64,000 nucleotides of DNA. Source: Flavonifractor porci (GTDB lineage Bacteria; Bacillota; Clostridia; Oscillospirales; Oscillospiraceae). Each line of letters starts with the position of its first letter. The first letter of the stretch is position 1. Below are positions 24,165-33,213 of the stretch, in pieces. Made by a program: the position numbers and the translations under genes. Below the pieces are notes generated by a model. That model worked only from the letters and a program-made list of their open reading frames with translations. It did not search any database and was not told where the DNA came from. The stretch lies in contig NZ_JBBHLB010000005.1 in NCBI RefSeq assembly GCF_037572415.1, forward strand, positions 1 to 64,000, read 5' to 3'.

Positions 24165-24570
24165 AGAAACCCTCCTTCCCGTAGACCGTGGTAAGCTCCA
24201 CCCTCATATGGAACGTGGAGCCATCAAAGGACGCCTCCGTCACGTCTACAGCGGTAATATAGGGAGATACCAGCAGGGCGTCCTGCAGGTATCGGGTGGC
24301 CTCGCTGATTTTGGTATCCGCCTGGTATGGCTGGCCCACCAGGGCCTCCAGCTCGCATCCGTAGGACCAGGAGAAGGCCGCCCATTGATAGCGGGCGGTG
24401 GCAACAGCCCGCCAGGCCCAGCTTTTGACCGCCTCCAGGCCGGTGACCACCACCGGCTGGCCGCTCTCCCACCGGGGCGTCCCGGCCTCATAGTCCATGG
24501 CCACATCGGTGTAGAGAGGTAGTTCCACATTCTCAGCAACCGGTGTGGAAAACATGGGGAAAAGCGTCAT
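24157..24570 (-). CDS. xkdS: DUF2634 baseplate protein (XkdS-like)
   Basis: 137 aa. MDYEAGTPRWESGQPVVVTGLEAVKSWAWRAVATARYQW and the C-terminal FHMRVELTTVYG match DUF2634, a gp25-like lysozyme-fold wedge protein found between XkdR and XkdT. Four-base overlap with the upstream gene. Confidence 0.75.
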   Translation of the reverse strand: MTLFPMFSTPVAENVELPLYTDVAMDYEAGTPRWESGQPVVVTGLEAVKSWAWRAVATARYQWAAFSWSYGCELEALVGQPYQADTKISEATRYLQDALLVSPYITAVDVTEASFDGSTFHMRVELTTVYGKEGFYV

Positions 24571-24932
24571 GGCGTCACCACCTTACAGAGGATGTAGTAG
24601 GTCTGCCGGTCCAGGGAGAGCACCGCCACACTGTCCCCCGCCTGTAAGGCAGCCGTTTTCCGGGTCAGATCTCCCGGCTCCACCTCCGTGGTCACAGAGC
24701 CCATGGAGCCCGTGCCGGTCAGTGTGCCGGACAGGCCGGGGTCATACCCGGCCAGCAGCGCCGCATTGATGCGCAGAGACTCCGCCCCTACGTCCAACCC
24801 ATCTACCCGGACCTTCAGCGGGGAAACGCTGACCACAGTCCCGATCAAAACCGGGGAGGGGTCGGCCACCTGTCTGGCCGCCGCCCCCATGCTCCGGGCG
24901 ATCCGCCCGGCGTTTTCTTCAAATGTGTTCAT
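24567..24932 (-). CDS. xkdR: DUF2577 baseplate protein (XkdR-like)
   Basis: 121 aa. The pattern VLIGTVVSVSPLKVRVDG and LQAGDSVAVLSLDRQTYYILCKVV is the OB-like fold of DUF2577, a small hub protein of PBSX-type tails. Four-base overlaps on both sides show tight co-translation. Confidence 0.7.
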   Translation of the reverse strand: MNTFEENAGRIARSMGAAARQVADPSPVLIGTVVSVSPLKVRVDGLDVGAESLRINAALLAGYDPGLSGTLTGTGSMGSVTTEVEPGDLTRKTAALQAGDSVAVLSLDRQTYYILCKVVTP

Positions 24933-25906
24933 TTGAGCTCACTCCCCGAGATGGTGTCGTCCGCCAGATTGCGGAAATTCAGCTTGACCTTGCAGTAATA
25001 CTGGCCGTTCTTCCAGGTGTGGGTGTCGCTCTCGATCCAAAACAGGCCGGTCACCCCGCTGCCGGTATCCCGCAGCTTGACGGCATTGCCGGAGATCAGC
25101 CGGATATCCCCCAGCGTCTCCACCGTCAGGTTCTGCTGGAGGCCATGGTCCTCCAGCCAGGCCTTGGCCTCCGCCCCGGCGTCCTCCCCAGCCTTTTGGA
25201 TCAGGACGTGCTCCAACCGGCCGTTCAGGCCGATAGAGTCCTTGTCCTCCACCCGGCGTACCAGGGCGCCGGTATCGGTACGGATGACCACACTGTTCTG
25301 CAGATTGGAGATGTCCCAGGTGTTGGTGACCCCCATGGTGCTCTTGATGTCCAGGGTGGCGGCACTGGGCTTCTCCACCACCTCCAGCGCACCTGAGCCT
25401 GTAAAGCGGGCCAGGTAGCGCTTCCCGTTTTTCTGGGCAGCCAGGGCATACAGGGACTTGATGATCTTGTCCAGCGCTATGCCAGGGAACTTGCGTGACA
25501 CGGTCAACCCCGTCTTGGCCAGGCTTGCCACCGGGATGTTGTAGTCCCGACAGATGGCGGCCACGGCGGTCTCGGGCGCTGCGTTTGCAAATTGGTACCA
25601 GCCCTCATTTTTTACCAGGTACCGCCCACGATCCAGGGCGGACAGGTCCACCACAGAGGACTGGGAGCTGGTGGTGGCGGAGAGCAGCGGCCCGGCAAAG
25701 AGCTGTATCCCCTCCCGCCGGAAGATCAGCTGAGCCCCCTCCACCAGCTCCGGAGGGGGCACGCTGCCGTCTTTGGGCACCGCCAATGAGGCTGACAGTT
25801 CCCGGGCGGTCTGGCTGTCCGAGCCGCTCCAGGTAATAGTCTGGACCAGCTGCGTCACGTCTCTGGAGGTCCCGCTGGGGGCTGTCAGGATCAGCTCATA
25901 GTCCAT
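24929..25906 (-). CDS. xkdQ: XkdQ/YqbQ-type tail hub protein
   Basis: 325 aa. MDYELILTAPSGTSRDVTQLVQTITWSG, the GPLLSATTSSQSSVVDLSALDRGRYL strand and the LFWIESDTHTW motif are those of XkdQ, the gp27-like hub protein of contractile tails. The order LysM protein, XkdQ, XkdR, XkdS, XkdT is the PBSX order. Confidence 0.8.
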   Translation of the reverse strand: MDYELILTAPSGTSRDVTQLVQTITWSGSDSQTARELSASLAVPKDGSVPPPELVEGAQLIFRREGIQLFAGPLLSATTSSQSSVVDLSALDRGRYLVKNEGWYQFANAAPETAVAAICRDYNIPVASLAKTGLTVSRKFPGIALDKIIKSLYALAAQKNGKRYLARFTGSGALEVVEKPSAATLDIKSTMGVTNTWDISNLQNSVVIRTDTGALVRRVEDKDSIGLNGRLEHVLIQKAGEDAGAEAKAWLEDHGLQQNLTVETLGDIRLISGNAVKLRDTGSGVTGLFWIESDTHTWKNGQYYCKVKLNFRNLADDTISGSELK

Positions 25907-25910
25907 ACCG

Positions 25911-26681
25911 TCACCTCATGGCCGCCTGCTCTTTGGCAAGCTGGACCTTCCAGACCTTATCTTCCTTGCTGTAGACCGTCTTTGTGGCCTTGGCGGTCTT
26001 GACGCTGGCGCTCACCTTCATGGCTGCCGGCAGCTGGTCCTTGGGCGGGATGGTGAGCACCTGCCCGGGATAGATCAGATTGGGATTCTTGATGATCTTG
26101 CTGTTGGCGGCGGCCAGCCGGTAGGCCAGGCTGCCGTCCCCGTAAAATTTACGGCAGATCCCCGAGAGGGTGTCTCCCGCCTGGACGGTGTAGGTCCGGG
26201 TGGAGGCCGCGCCTGTACCGGCGTCCCTGGATGTCTGGGCATCGCCGCCGGAGATGGCCAGGACCGGCGTCTCCGGCGCCGTATACTGCCGCAGAGAGAT
26301 AGAGGCATAGACATCGTTGGTGCCGTCCCGCTCGCCATAGGTCACGCTCTCCAGCAGCACCAGGGCGTTGGTAGGCGTCCCCGACACCATCCAGCGTACC
26401 GGCTTGCGGCTGTCGCTCCATCGCTGAAGCTGCTCCAGGTACACATAGGGATTGGCCACGGCTCCGGGGTTGCAGAAGGGATATAGCTTGGCCGGAAACA
26501 GCACATCCGACAGGGTGCAGCTGCCCATCAGGCGGCCGCCGGGCAGATTGATCTCCCCCAGCTGATCCAACTGGATGGTCTCCACCCGGCTGCCGTGGGT
26601 CCAGTCATAAGAGGGCGGCGTCACCGGCAGGACTAGCTCCTTGCCGGCGGCCGGTTCCAAAAAGGATATGATCCGTCTCAT
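25911..26681 (-). CDS. xkdP: LysM-domain tail protein (XkdP-like)
   Basis: 256 aa. LysM occupies about residues 161-212 (TYTVQAGDTLSGICRKFYGDGSLAYRLAAANSKIIKNPN ... GQVLTIP). The N-terminal domain has the tail-tube-initiator pattern. XkdP joins the tube to the hub, and the LysM may hold peptidoglycan during injection. Four-base overlap with the tape measure gene. Confidence 0.8.
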   Translation of the reverse strand: MRRIISFLEPAAGKELVLPVTPPSYDWTHGSRVETIQLDQLGEINLPGGRLMGSCTLSDVLFPAKLYPFCNPGAVANPYVYLEQLQRWSDSRKPVRWMVSGTPTNALVLLESVTYGERDGTNDVYASISLRQYTAPETPVLAISGGDAQTSRDAGTGAASTRTYTVQAGDTLSGICRKFYGDGSLAYRLAAANSKIIKNPNLIYPGQVLTIPPKDQLPAAMKVSASVKTAKATKTVYSKEDKVWKVQLAKEQAAMR

Positions 26682-28723
26682 GACAGCACCCCCGCCGCGA
26701 ACTTCAGCTCGATCTGGTCTGCCAGCCGCTGGGCGACCTCCTCAGCAGATACCCCCGCGCCGAACTGGTTGCCGCTGATGTAGATGGCAATACGGGGTTT
26801 TGGCTTGCTGTCAGCCTCCCGGGCCTCCCGGGCGGTGAGGACCCGTTCTCCCTCATGGAGGAGGGCGGGAAAATCATTATAGGGGACACGATTCAGGCCG
26901 TAGGCGTTCTTCCTCCACCAGCCCCATGTTCCGCCGGGCAGGGCATCCTGTGTACTGGTCCCCTGTCCCTTGCTGAACTCCTGCTGGGTATCATAATTGT
27001 TCCGCCATCCATTCAGTGCTGCTGTATTCTCCCGGATCGCACCGATCAGATCCAGTTCACTGTCGTGGACAAGCTGATATGCACTGCTGCTCTCATAGGC
27101 TGCAGTAGCCAAAGCTTCCGCCTCCATGCGTAGGTTGTCCATCTTAAGACCTGCCTCCTGGCTTCCATTTTCATAGTCGGCGGATGCCTTGATGAAGTCT
27201 CCTCGCATTTCTCTCAGCTCGGCTGCCGTCTTATCATCGAAAAGGCCCGGTGTGGTCTCCTGCCCAAGCAGAACCGCGCTGAGGGCCTCCCTGGTATACT
27301 GATCGGACAGATTGTCCAAATAGGCCTGGTTTTGTCCGGCAATGGTGTTGAGGTTAGACACCGCCTCACCCAACAAGCCACCGTAGGCGTCGATCTCCTG
27401 CTGGAGACCGCTTGCCCGCGTCTCGTTGTATCCGTTACCCCTGGCTGCGTCAATTTCTGTCATCGCGTCCTCCAGGGTGGATGTAAGCCCGCTAAAGGTT
27501 TGCGACATGACCTCCATGGCACCGCCATACATGGACTCCATGCCGGACTGGATAATGTCCACGGCATCCTGCCCCTTGATCTTACCTTTGGAGATCATGT
27601 CGTAGATTTCACCCTGGCTCTTGCCGTAGGCCTCTGCCAGCATACCGATGACATTGACACCACGTTCCTGGAGAATATTCAGGTACTCCAGACTGGCCTT
27701 GCCGGAACCCTGCATCCGGCTCATGGCCTGGGCCATCATGGTCATATCCTCGGCAGTGACACCAACGGCACTACCGGCGTCGCCGATGGCGGCCATCAAG
27801 TCCAGCATCCGCTCCGGGCTATCCCCAAAGCCGGTGGCCAAAGCCCGGCTCATGTTGGTCAGATCGCTGTACTCCATAGGCGTAGCAGCCGCCATGACCC
27901 GCAGGTCGGATAAATACTTGCTGCCGGTTCCCTGGCCCAACAGGCGATTAAAGGCGATCTCATCCAGCTCCCGCTGAGATGCAGTGGCAGATCCGCTGGT
28001 CAGGCTCTCCTGCTCCTGCTGCTGCCCCTGCTCATAAAGCTGCTGGTAATACTCTTTAAACGCATCGTCCTGCTGCTCATAAATCTGAGCACCTCCGCCG
28101 ACCAGCCCCACCAGACCGCCCAGAGCAGCACCAATCGCCGTTCCGACGCCAGGTGCTATCATAGATCCAATAGCCGCACCGCTGCCAGCGCCACCCAGGG
28201 CACTGGAAAACAGGCTTCCCACATCGCTGCCGAAGGCGGAGCCAACCAGGGTACCGGCCCACTGACTGACTACATCTCCCAACATGGACGAGGCTCCCGC
28301 CTGGCCCAGGGCAGACAACACACCTCCTGCACTGCCTGCCCGGTTATCCGCCCGGCTGAGGGCACCGGAGGCATTTTCCATATCACGAGTGGTCTGCCGC
28401 ACCTGCCGGCTCACCAGATCATATTGCTGGCGAATATTTTCAAGGTTTTCCTCGGCCTTTTTCCAGTCTGCCTCAGCCGCCTGTCGTTCAGCCTCTGTGG
28501 CGCTGTCTCCCAGCGCTTCAAAGGCCTGCTGGGCGGCTTGGGCCTCTCGCTTGGCACTGGACAAGTCAACCCGCATATTGACCCTGGTAGCATTCAGCCG
28601 GTCCAGTTCGCTCTGGAGGGCGGTGACATCGGAACGGAAGTTGGTCATGGAGTTCTTCATCCCGACGATAGCGGACGAAAGATTGTCCTGCACGCTCATA
28701 GCGATGCTGGCGTCAGTTGGCAT
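26678..28723 (-). CDS. Tail tape measure protein
   Basis: 681 aa. The start contains MSVQDNLSSAIVGMKNSMTNFRSDVTALQSEL and a long coiled coil (about 30-120). A Gly/Ala-rich hydrophobic segment (about 155-215, GSMIAPGVGTAIGAALGGLVGLVGG) and a TMP repeat region (LGQGTGSKYLSDLRVMAAATPMEYSDLTNMSRAL) follow. It sets tail length and lines the tube. It is short for this role, so the tail should be short. Its ATG overlaps the stop of the frameshift extension of the chaperone gene. Confidence 0.85.
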   Translation of the reverse strand: MPTDASIAMSVQDNLSSAIVGMKNSMTNFRSDVTALQSELDRLNATRVNMRVDLSSAKREAQAAQQAFEALGDSATEAERQAAEADWKKAEENLENIRQQYDLVSRQVRQTTRDMENASGALSRADNRAGSAGGVLSALGQAGASSMLGDVVSQWAGTLVGSAFGSDVGSLFSSALGGAGSGAAIGSMIAPGVGTAIGAALGGLVGLVGGGAQIYEQQDDAFKEYYQQLYEQGQQQEQESLTSGSATASQRELDEIAFNRLLGQGTGSKYLSDLRVMAAATPMEYSDLTNMSRALATGFGDSPERMLDLMAAIGDAGSAVGVTAEDMTMMAQAMSRMQGSGKASLEYLNILQERGVNVIGMLAEAYGKSQGEIYDMISKGKIKGQDAVDIIQSGMESMYGGAMEVMSQTFSGLTSTLEDAMTEIDAARGNGYNETRASGLQQEIDAYGGLLGEAVSNLNTIAGQNQAYLDNLSDQYTREALSAVLLGQETTPGLFDDKTAAELREMRGDFIKASADYENGSQEAGLKMDNLRMEAEALATAAYESSSAYQLVHDSELDLIGAIRENTAALNGWRNNYDTQQEFSKGQGTSTQDALPGGTWGWWRKNAYGLNRVPYNDFPALLHEGERVLTAREAREADSKPKPRIAIYISGNQFGAGVSAEEVAQRLADQIELKFAAGVLS

Positions 28724-28880
28724 TACGGTCCCTCCTCCCTCCGCCTCTCATAGTCGATCATCATGGCACAGATCACAGCACGTTCCCCGGGCGGGAGGCG
28801 GAAGAACGCTCCGGGGAAGATACCGTGTCGGATCAGCAGCCGCTGAGCCGCTGCCAGCTCTGTGTCATGGGTTAGTTTTT
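28723..28880 (-). CDS. -1 frame extension of tail assembly chaperone
   Basis: After a -1 slip at 28875-28881 the chaperone frame continues as KLTHDTELAAAQRLLIRHGIFPGAFFRLPPGERAVI and ends at a TAA overlapping the tape measure start. This region has no ribosome site or start of its own. Long-tailed phages make a G and a GT form of this chaperone in a fixed ratio by such slippage, so the extension is probably read only as a fusion. Confidence 0.7.
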
Positions 28881-29288
28881 TTCCAGGTCCTCCAGGGCTA
28901 CGCCCACGGCCACATCCTGCAGCACGTCCGGCTCCTCCTCCAGGGCAATCACAGCGCCTGGGCCATAACCGTTGAGCGTGTCGCACTGGCGCAGAATGGC
29001 CCGCACCTCACCGGGTCTCAGCAGCTTTTTCAGTGCGTCCACCGGCGTGGGACATCCCATGTGGTCCTGATACCAGGCCTTGTCCTTAAAATTGGGGCTG
29101 ACACAGCTGGCCAGCATATAGTGGAGATCCGCGTCCTCCGTGCCCCGCAGGGCAGTCAGCTTGTTGTAGGGGATCTCCTTCAGGGTAATGGACAGGCCCA
29201 GGCGGGTCACCTGGACCATAGCCGTCTCAGGCTCCGTCACAGGAATCTCCAGCAGAGACCGGGCGATAGATTTTTCCTTGTTCTCCAT
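28872..29288 (-). CDS. xkdN: Tail assembly chaperone (XkdN-like), short form
   Basis: 138 aa, AGGAGG before the ATG. ARSLLEIPVTEPETAMVQVTRLGLSITLKEIPYNKLTALR and the DALKKLLRPGEVRAILRQCDTLNGYG segment match XkdN, the chaperone that wraps the tape measure during tail assembly. The last codons GAA AAA AAC TAA contain the slippery heptamer A AAA AAC (28875-28881) directly before the stop, the canonical -1 frameshift site. Confidence 0.8.
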   Translation of the reverse strand: MENKEKSIARSLLEIPVTEPETAMVQVTRLGLSITLKEIPYNKLTALRGTEDADLHYMLASCVSPNFKDKAWYQDHMGCPTPVDALKKLLRPGEVRAILRQCDTLNGYGPGAVIALEEEPDVLQDVAVGVALEDLEKN

Positions 29289-29298
29289 AGTTTCCTCC

Positions 29299-29739
29299 TT
29301 ACTCCACCGGGATCACGTCCAGCAGCTCAAACCGAGTAAAGGTAAACGGCGCTGTGATCTTACCGGCTGTCGCTGCCTGCCAGTCTGCCAGGGTCAGGTC
29401 GGTGAACTGCACACCGTAGTAGGCGATGCGCTCCGCGCCGGCGCTGTCCGGGTCCGCCAGCTTGGAGATGACCGTCATCTCGGGGATCTGGCCGTCCTGG
29501 ATGGACTGCATCCGGATCAGCATCCCACTGTCCACCTTATAGAGCATCAAGGAGCCTGTACCCTCGCCTCCAGTGGCCTTGGTCTGGGTCATAAACTCGC
29601 CGCACAGAGCCAGCTTCTCGCTGTTGATGGCTACCTTACCCTGGCACCCATAGCACTCGGCCAGTCGATCTCCATCCAGCCACACGGTCCCGTATGTACC
29701 ATTGGGCACCCGCTTGGCCGTCATATTGGATCTTGCCAT
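29299..29739 (-). CDS. xkdM: Tail tube protein (XkdM)
   Basis: 146 aa. MARSNMTAKRVPNGTYGTVWLDGDRLAECYGCQGKVAINSEKL and the C-terminal FTRFELLDVIP match the XkdM/DUF2001 tube family, which polymerises as the inner tube of contractile tails. It lies directly after the sheath gene. Confidence 0.85.
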   Translation of the reverse strand: MARSNMTAKRVPNGTYGTVWLDGDRLAECYGCQGKVAINSEKLALCGEFMTQTKATGGEGTGSLMLYKVDSGMLIRMQSIQDGQIPEMTVISKLADPDSAGAERIAYYGVQFTDLTLADWQAATAGKITAPFTFTRFELLDVIPVE

Positions 29740-29751
29740 GATCGTTCCTCC

Positions 29752-30849
29752 TTACAGGTTATTGAACAGGACCTCGAAGTCCTCCATAGCGTCTACCAGG
29801 CGGCCGCCGCACCGGATGAACACCCAGGACCCGGTCTGATACTCCAGGACCTCCTTTCGGGTCATGCCAGAGGTATCCACCCCCTGACTGGTCAGCCACA
29901 GCAGCTGCCGCTCATAGTCCACCTCGGCATAGCTCTCCCCAGCAGAGAGGACGCCAGCCCGCTCCAGGTAACGGAAATAGTCCGAAATCGCGGTGACCAG
30001 GATCTGCTTGTTATCGTAGGTATTGGGATACCGGCCCAGATACTCATTTTCGATGGTGGTACGCAGGTAGTAGGAAATCAGGTCCATGCCCTCCACAATC
30101 TTGATCCGGCTCCAGTCCTGTTTCCCTTCCGGGGGAATGGTAGTAAGAGAATTGACTGCCCGGGCGATCTTGGCCTGGAGCCCGTCGTGGATCAGGATGA
30201 GCTTGCCGTTGTTAATAGCCGTCGTCTGCTCCTCCGTGGTCCGGTCCGTAACGGCTGTCAGCTCTGGCAGCGCCGCATAGGTGGCGCTCATACCCATAGG
30301 GATACCGGCCAGGATACCGGCCATTCTGGCGCAGTATTCCGCCGCCGTCACCCCACCGGCAGCATCCATCATTCCGGTCTCATCCAGTTCGATAATACCC
30401 ATATCGTCGCTGCCGGCAGTCTTCCAGGGCTTCACCAGCTTAACAGGACGGTAAATGGCCCGCTGGGCCTTCACCCACTCCACCAGCTTGGTCATCTCGT
30501 CGTCCGTTACATCCTTGGGGCCTGCCAGGTAGTCGATGGGGTATTTCTCAATGGCCTTCAGGCCGCCCTCCAGGGCGGTGGTATCGCCGGAATCCGTGTC
30601 GATGACCACCAGGGTCACCAGGCTGGGCACGCCCCGGTCACTGCCTTCAAAGGCGGTAAGGATATGCTTCTTGTTATCCTCCCCCAGCCCGGTGGGGATC
30701 ATGGCCGTGGAGGTCAGCTGATGGACTCCCTGGCTGGCAGCGTCCCGCACAAAAATAGCCACGTTGCCCTTTTTGCTCCGGTTGGCCACCTCTGCCGCCG
30801 CCTTTTCAAAGGCGATCTTCAACACGGGCAGGCCGTTTGTAGTTGCCAT
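29752..30849 (-). CDS. xkdK: Tail sheath protein (XkdK)
   Basis: 365 aa. KGNVAIFVRDA, TLVVIDTDSGDTTALEGGLKAIEKYPIDYLAGPKDVTDD and the C-terminal EVDYERQLLWLTSQGVDTSGMTRKEVLEYQTGSWVFI are typical of the XkdK/gp18 sheath family. The presence of a sheath defines the phage as contractile (myovirus-like). Confidence 0.85.
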   Translation of the reverse strand: MATTNGLPVLKIAFEKAAAEVANRSKKGNVAIFVRDAASQGVHQLTSTAMIPTGLGEDNKKHILTAFEGSDRGVPSLVTLVVIDTDSGDTTALEGGLKAIEKYPIDYLAGPKDVTDDEMTKLVEWVKAQRAIYRPVKLVKPWKTAGSDDMGIIELDETGMMDAAGGVTAAEYCARMAGILAGIPMGMSATYAALPELTAVTDRTTEEQTTAINNGKLILIHDGLQAKIARAVNSLTTIPPEGKQDWSRIKIVEGMDLISYYLRTTIENEYLGRYPNTYDNKQILVTAISDYFRYLERAGVLSAGESYAEVDYERQLLWLTSQGVDTSGMTRKEVLEYQTGSWVFIRCGGRLVDAMEDFEVLFNNL

Positions 30850-30867
30850 AATATCTCACCTCGTATA

Positions 30868-31374
30868 TTAGATTGTCCGCTCGTCCGGGGACTGAGCGGA
30901 AAAAGTTCTGCTGCACTCGATATGCTCCATCTTTGGCACTGCACTGCTCACAGGATCTGTCATGTCATCCGGATCATGATAGCCCGGCCGCTCATCCATC
31001 CAGGCGGCGGAGAACGTAACAAAGGCGCTGCCCATGTCCATGCCGTCCCCGTTTGCCGTCAGTGTGATCCATCGGTCACCCACCTGGATGGAGGGAGACG
31101 CAAAGGCCAGCAGCACCGCCTCCTGATCCTTCCGCAGCGCCTCGGTGGAGCTGACGTCATACTCATCTGTGGAGCAGAACAGCTCCAGGCTGGCTTCCAT
31201 CTCCCATTGGACCATCGAGATGTTGGCCGGCGTCGTCTCGCTGGAGGTAACATACAGATAGCTGCTGGGCCGGTGGTGATCCACAGGGCAAAAATCCCGG
31301 TAGATCATCCTGTCCGGCCACAGCTTGGCGATCACATCCGCAATCGCATTGCAAACGTCCATACTGGTTGTCAT
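30868..31374 (-). CDS. Tail terminator-like protein (DUF6838 type)
   Basis: 168 aa. DVCNAIADVIAKLWPDRMIYRDFCPVDHHRPSSYLYVTSSE is the start pattern of the phage tail terminator family found before sheath genes. It would cap the tail and join it to the head. Four-base overlap with the upstream gp10-like gene. Confidence 0.6.
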   Translation of the reverse strand: MTTSMDVCNAIADVIAKLWPDRMIYRDFCPVDHHRPSSYLYVTSSETTPANISMVQWEMEASLELFCSTDEYDVSSTEALRKDQEAVLLAFASPSIQVGDRWITLTANGDGMDMGSAFVTFSAAWMDERPGYHDPDDMTDPVSSAVPKMEHIECSRTFSAQSPDERTI

Positions 31375-31847
31375 GTTTTTCCCTCCAATCTGGCCGCCAC
31401 CTCGGCGGCCAGCGCCTTCAGCTGCTCCGCACCCATGCCGGAGAGCTGGCTGCGGACCGATGCGTAGAAGTGCAGGCCGGGCACCGCCGCGACATTGATC
31501 CGAGCCCGGTATTGATAGCCGTCCCGCTTCTGCTGGCTGGGTCTGCGGTGCTTGTGGCCGCCCTCAATGGCGTTGGTCACATAGCCCACGGCGTATTTCT
31601 TGCCGCCGGCTGTGGTCTTGTAGGTATCGGCCTTGGGCCGGACCGCCACATAGCCGTTTTTGGAGCCGATATACCGCTCTTGCCACCCCCGGACTGTGCC
31701 GGTACCGGGGATCTCCCTCTGGACACTGGACAGCATCTCCTTTCCAATTTCCGCTAACAGTTCCCGCTTCATGTTGGGGAATTCCCGCTGCAAAGCATCC
31801 CAGTCGGCTAGGATCTTGTCCAATCCATCCATCTGTACACTAGGCAC
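31371..31847 (-). CDS. HK97 gp10-like head-tail joining protein
   Basis: 158 aa from a GTG at 31847 (GAGGAGG 7 bases upstream); an earlier ATG has no such site. DGLDKILADWDALQREFPNMKRELLAEIGKEMLSSVQ and the conserved basic KYAVGYVTNAIEGGHKHRRP segment resemble HK97 gp10 / minor tail completion proteins. Located between the connector genes and the tail terminator. Confidence 0.55.
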   Translation of the reverse strand: MPSVQMDGLDKILADWDALQREFPNMKRELLAEIGKEMLSSVQREIPGTGTVRGWQERYIGSKNGYVAVRPKADTYKTTAGGKKYAVGYVTNAIEGGHKHRRPSQQKRDGYQYRARINVAAVPGLHFYASVRSQLSGMGAEQLKALAAEVAARLEGKT

Positions 31848-31861
31848 TTCCAGGCCTCCTC

Positions 31862-32473
31862 TCACACGTCCCGGCTGAACTCCATCTCATACTCGTTTTT
31901 GTAATCGTCCAGCACATGACAGGTCTGGACATGATACACAGCGGCCGCCGGTCCGTCCTGGACCGTCACCAGGTCGCCCTCCCGCAGCTGGATGGGCTTG
32001 GAGGTCACCAGCACCAGGCCACGGCGGGCCTTGGCAAAGGTGTCCTCCTTTTCGTATTTCACATATTTTTCTGTAAGCACGCCGGGGAAGGTCACAGGCG
32101 GCTTTTCCGTCTTTACAGGCCGGTTCCCGGACCCTACGGTGGTGATGTACCCCTGCCCGATACAGCGCACTACGCTCACCAGAGCCGCCCCCGCATACAG
32201 ATGATTTCTGTCGCGTTTGGTAATGTCTGCGAGAAACAGGTGCTGCCCCTTCCAGCGCAGGGCGTTGTGAAGGGTGAGGGGCTGGGTGCGCAGCACAATG
32301 GCGGCGTCCCTGGCCCCCACGCCGACCTTGGAAAACAGATTGGTCTTGGCGGTCTGCTCCACCTGGCCCCAGGCCCGGCGGACGGTCACCCACTCCCACA
32401 CCCCGGCAGAGGTCTCCCGCAGCTCCAGCACCTCCAGGTGCTGGTCCAGCTTACCCGCTCCGATGTAGGACAT
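31862..32473 (-). CDS. Head-closure/connector protein, putative
   Basis: 203 aa. The first half (DQHLEVLELRETSAGVWEWVTVRRAWGQVEQ) is a beta barrel like the phage head-closure (SPP1 gp16 / head-tail adaptor) fold. The second half is an extra domain (LREGDLVTVQDGPAAAVYHVQTC). It directly follows the DNA-packaging connector gene. Assigned by position and weak fold resemblance. Confidence 0.5.
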   Translation of the reverse strand: MSYIGAGKLDQHLEVLELRETSAGVWEWVTVRRAWGQVEQTAKTNLFSKVGVGARDAAIVLRTQPLTLHNALRWKGQHLFLADITKRDRNHLYAGAALVSVVRCIGQGYITTVGSGNRPVKTEKPPVTFPGVLTEKYVKYEKEDTFAKARRGLVLVTSKPIQLREGDLVTVQDGPAAAVYHVQTCHVLDDYKNEYEMEFSRDV

Positions 32474-32476
32474 GGA

Positions 32477-32791
32477 TCAGGCCTCCTCTCTCGGCTCGCT
32501 CAGCTTGAGCTGGGTAATGAGCCGCCGGAAGGCGGGGTTGTCAGCCACGATAGTACCGGTGATAGTAGCATCCCGCAGGTCGAAGTCCCGCAGCACCATG
32601 AAGTTCACCGCCAGGTCGTACTGGGCCCGCCGGGGCGTACCCTCTGTGGGCAGGGAGATCCCCGCCCCCTCCAGGTATGCCACCGCTGCGTTGTACAAGG
32701 TCTCCAGGGTGAGCAGTTCCTCCTGGGTAGGCTCCTCTATGCGGCAATAGGCCAGCAGACTGGCCCGCCGCTCATCGGTCAGCACAGTCAT
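32477..32791 (-). CDS. Head-tail connector protein
   Basis: 104 aa from ATG 32791. LTDERRASLLAYCRIEEPTQEELLTLETLYNAAVAYLEGAG is the helical pattern of HK97 gp6-like connectors (Phage_gp6), which bind below the portal. Four-base overlap with the capsid accessory gene. Confidence 0.65.
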   Translation of the reverse strand: MTVLTDERRASLLAYCRIEEPTQEELLTLETLYNAAVAYLEGAGISLPTEGTPRRAQYDLAVNFMVLRDFDLRDATITGTIVADNPAFRRLITQLKLSEPREEA

Positions 32792-33201
32792 TTTGCCACG
32801 GTCCAGCCATTGGCGGTGGGCAGGTGCAGGCTGCGTGCTGCTACCGACACACCGCACAGGACGGCGGCGTCACCGTTGTGCTGGAACTTTAGGCCAATGT
32901 ACCGAGGATTGGTGGGGTCCACCTTGTAGCTCACCACTGCCATCTGAGGCGCAGTACCAACAGCATCGGTCAGCACCACGGCATCACCGATCTCTGTGGG
33001 GCTTCCGCCGTTTGCCTGATTGGAGCCCATCAGCGTGACAGTCAAGATCTTACCCTTGCCCAAGGCGGCGGTGGATACCAGGAAAGCGATCTCACCCGCG
33101 CCGGAGGCGTCCACAAAGGAGGTGGTCTTGTCGGTGGAGGCGTCCACGGACTGGGGGGCAAAGACGTTGGCGCAGATCAGCTCTTCAAAAATACGCTTCA
33201 T
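32788..33201 (-). CDS. Capsid decoration-like protein, unrecognised
   Basis: 137 aa. Beta-rich with ASGAGEIAFLVSTAALGKGKILTVTLMGS. It follows the major capsid gene with 12 bases between, the place of capsid-stabilising or decoration proteins. No family recognised. Confidence 0.5.
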   Translation of the reverse strand: MKRIFEELICANVFAPQSVDASTDKTTSFVDASGAGEIAFLVSTAALGKGKILTVTLMGSNQANGGSPTEIGDAVVLTDAVGTAPQMAVVSYKVDPTNPRYIGLKFQHNGDAAVLCGVSVAARSLHLPTANGWTVAK

Positions 33202-33213
33202 AGTGGCTCCTCC

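Noticed and set aside
29188..31467. A 759-codon open frame on the plus strand
   Set aside because: It lies opposite the well-recognised XkdM, sheath and terminator genes; high GC keeps the opposite strand open. No ribosome site and no family resemblance.
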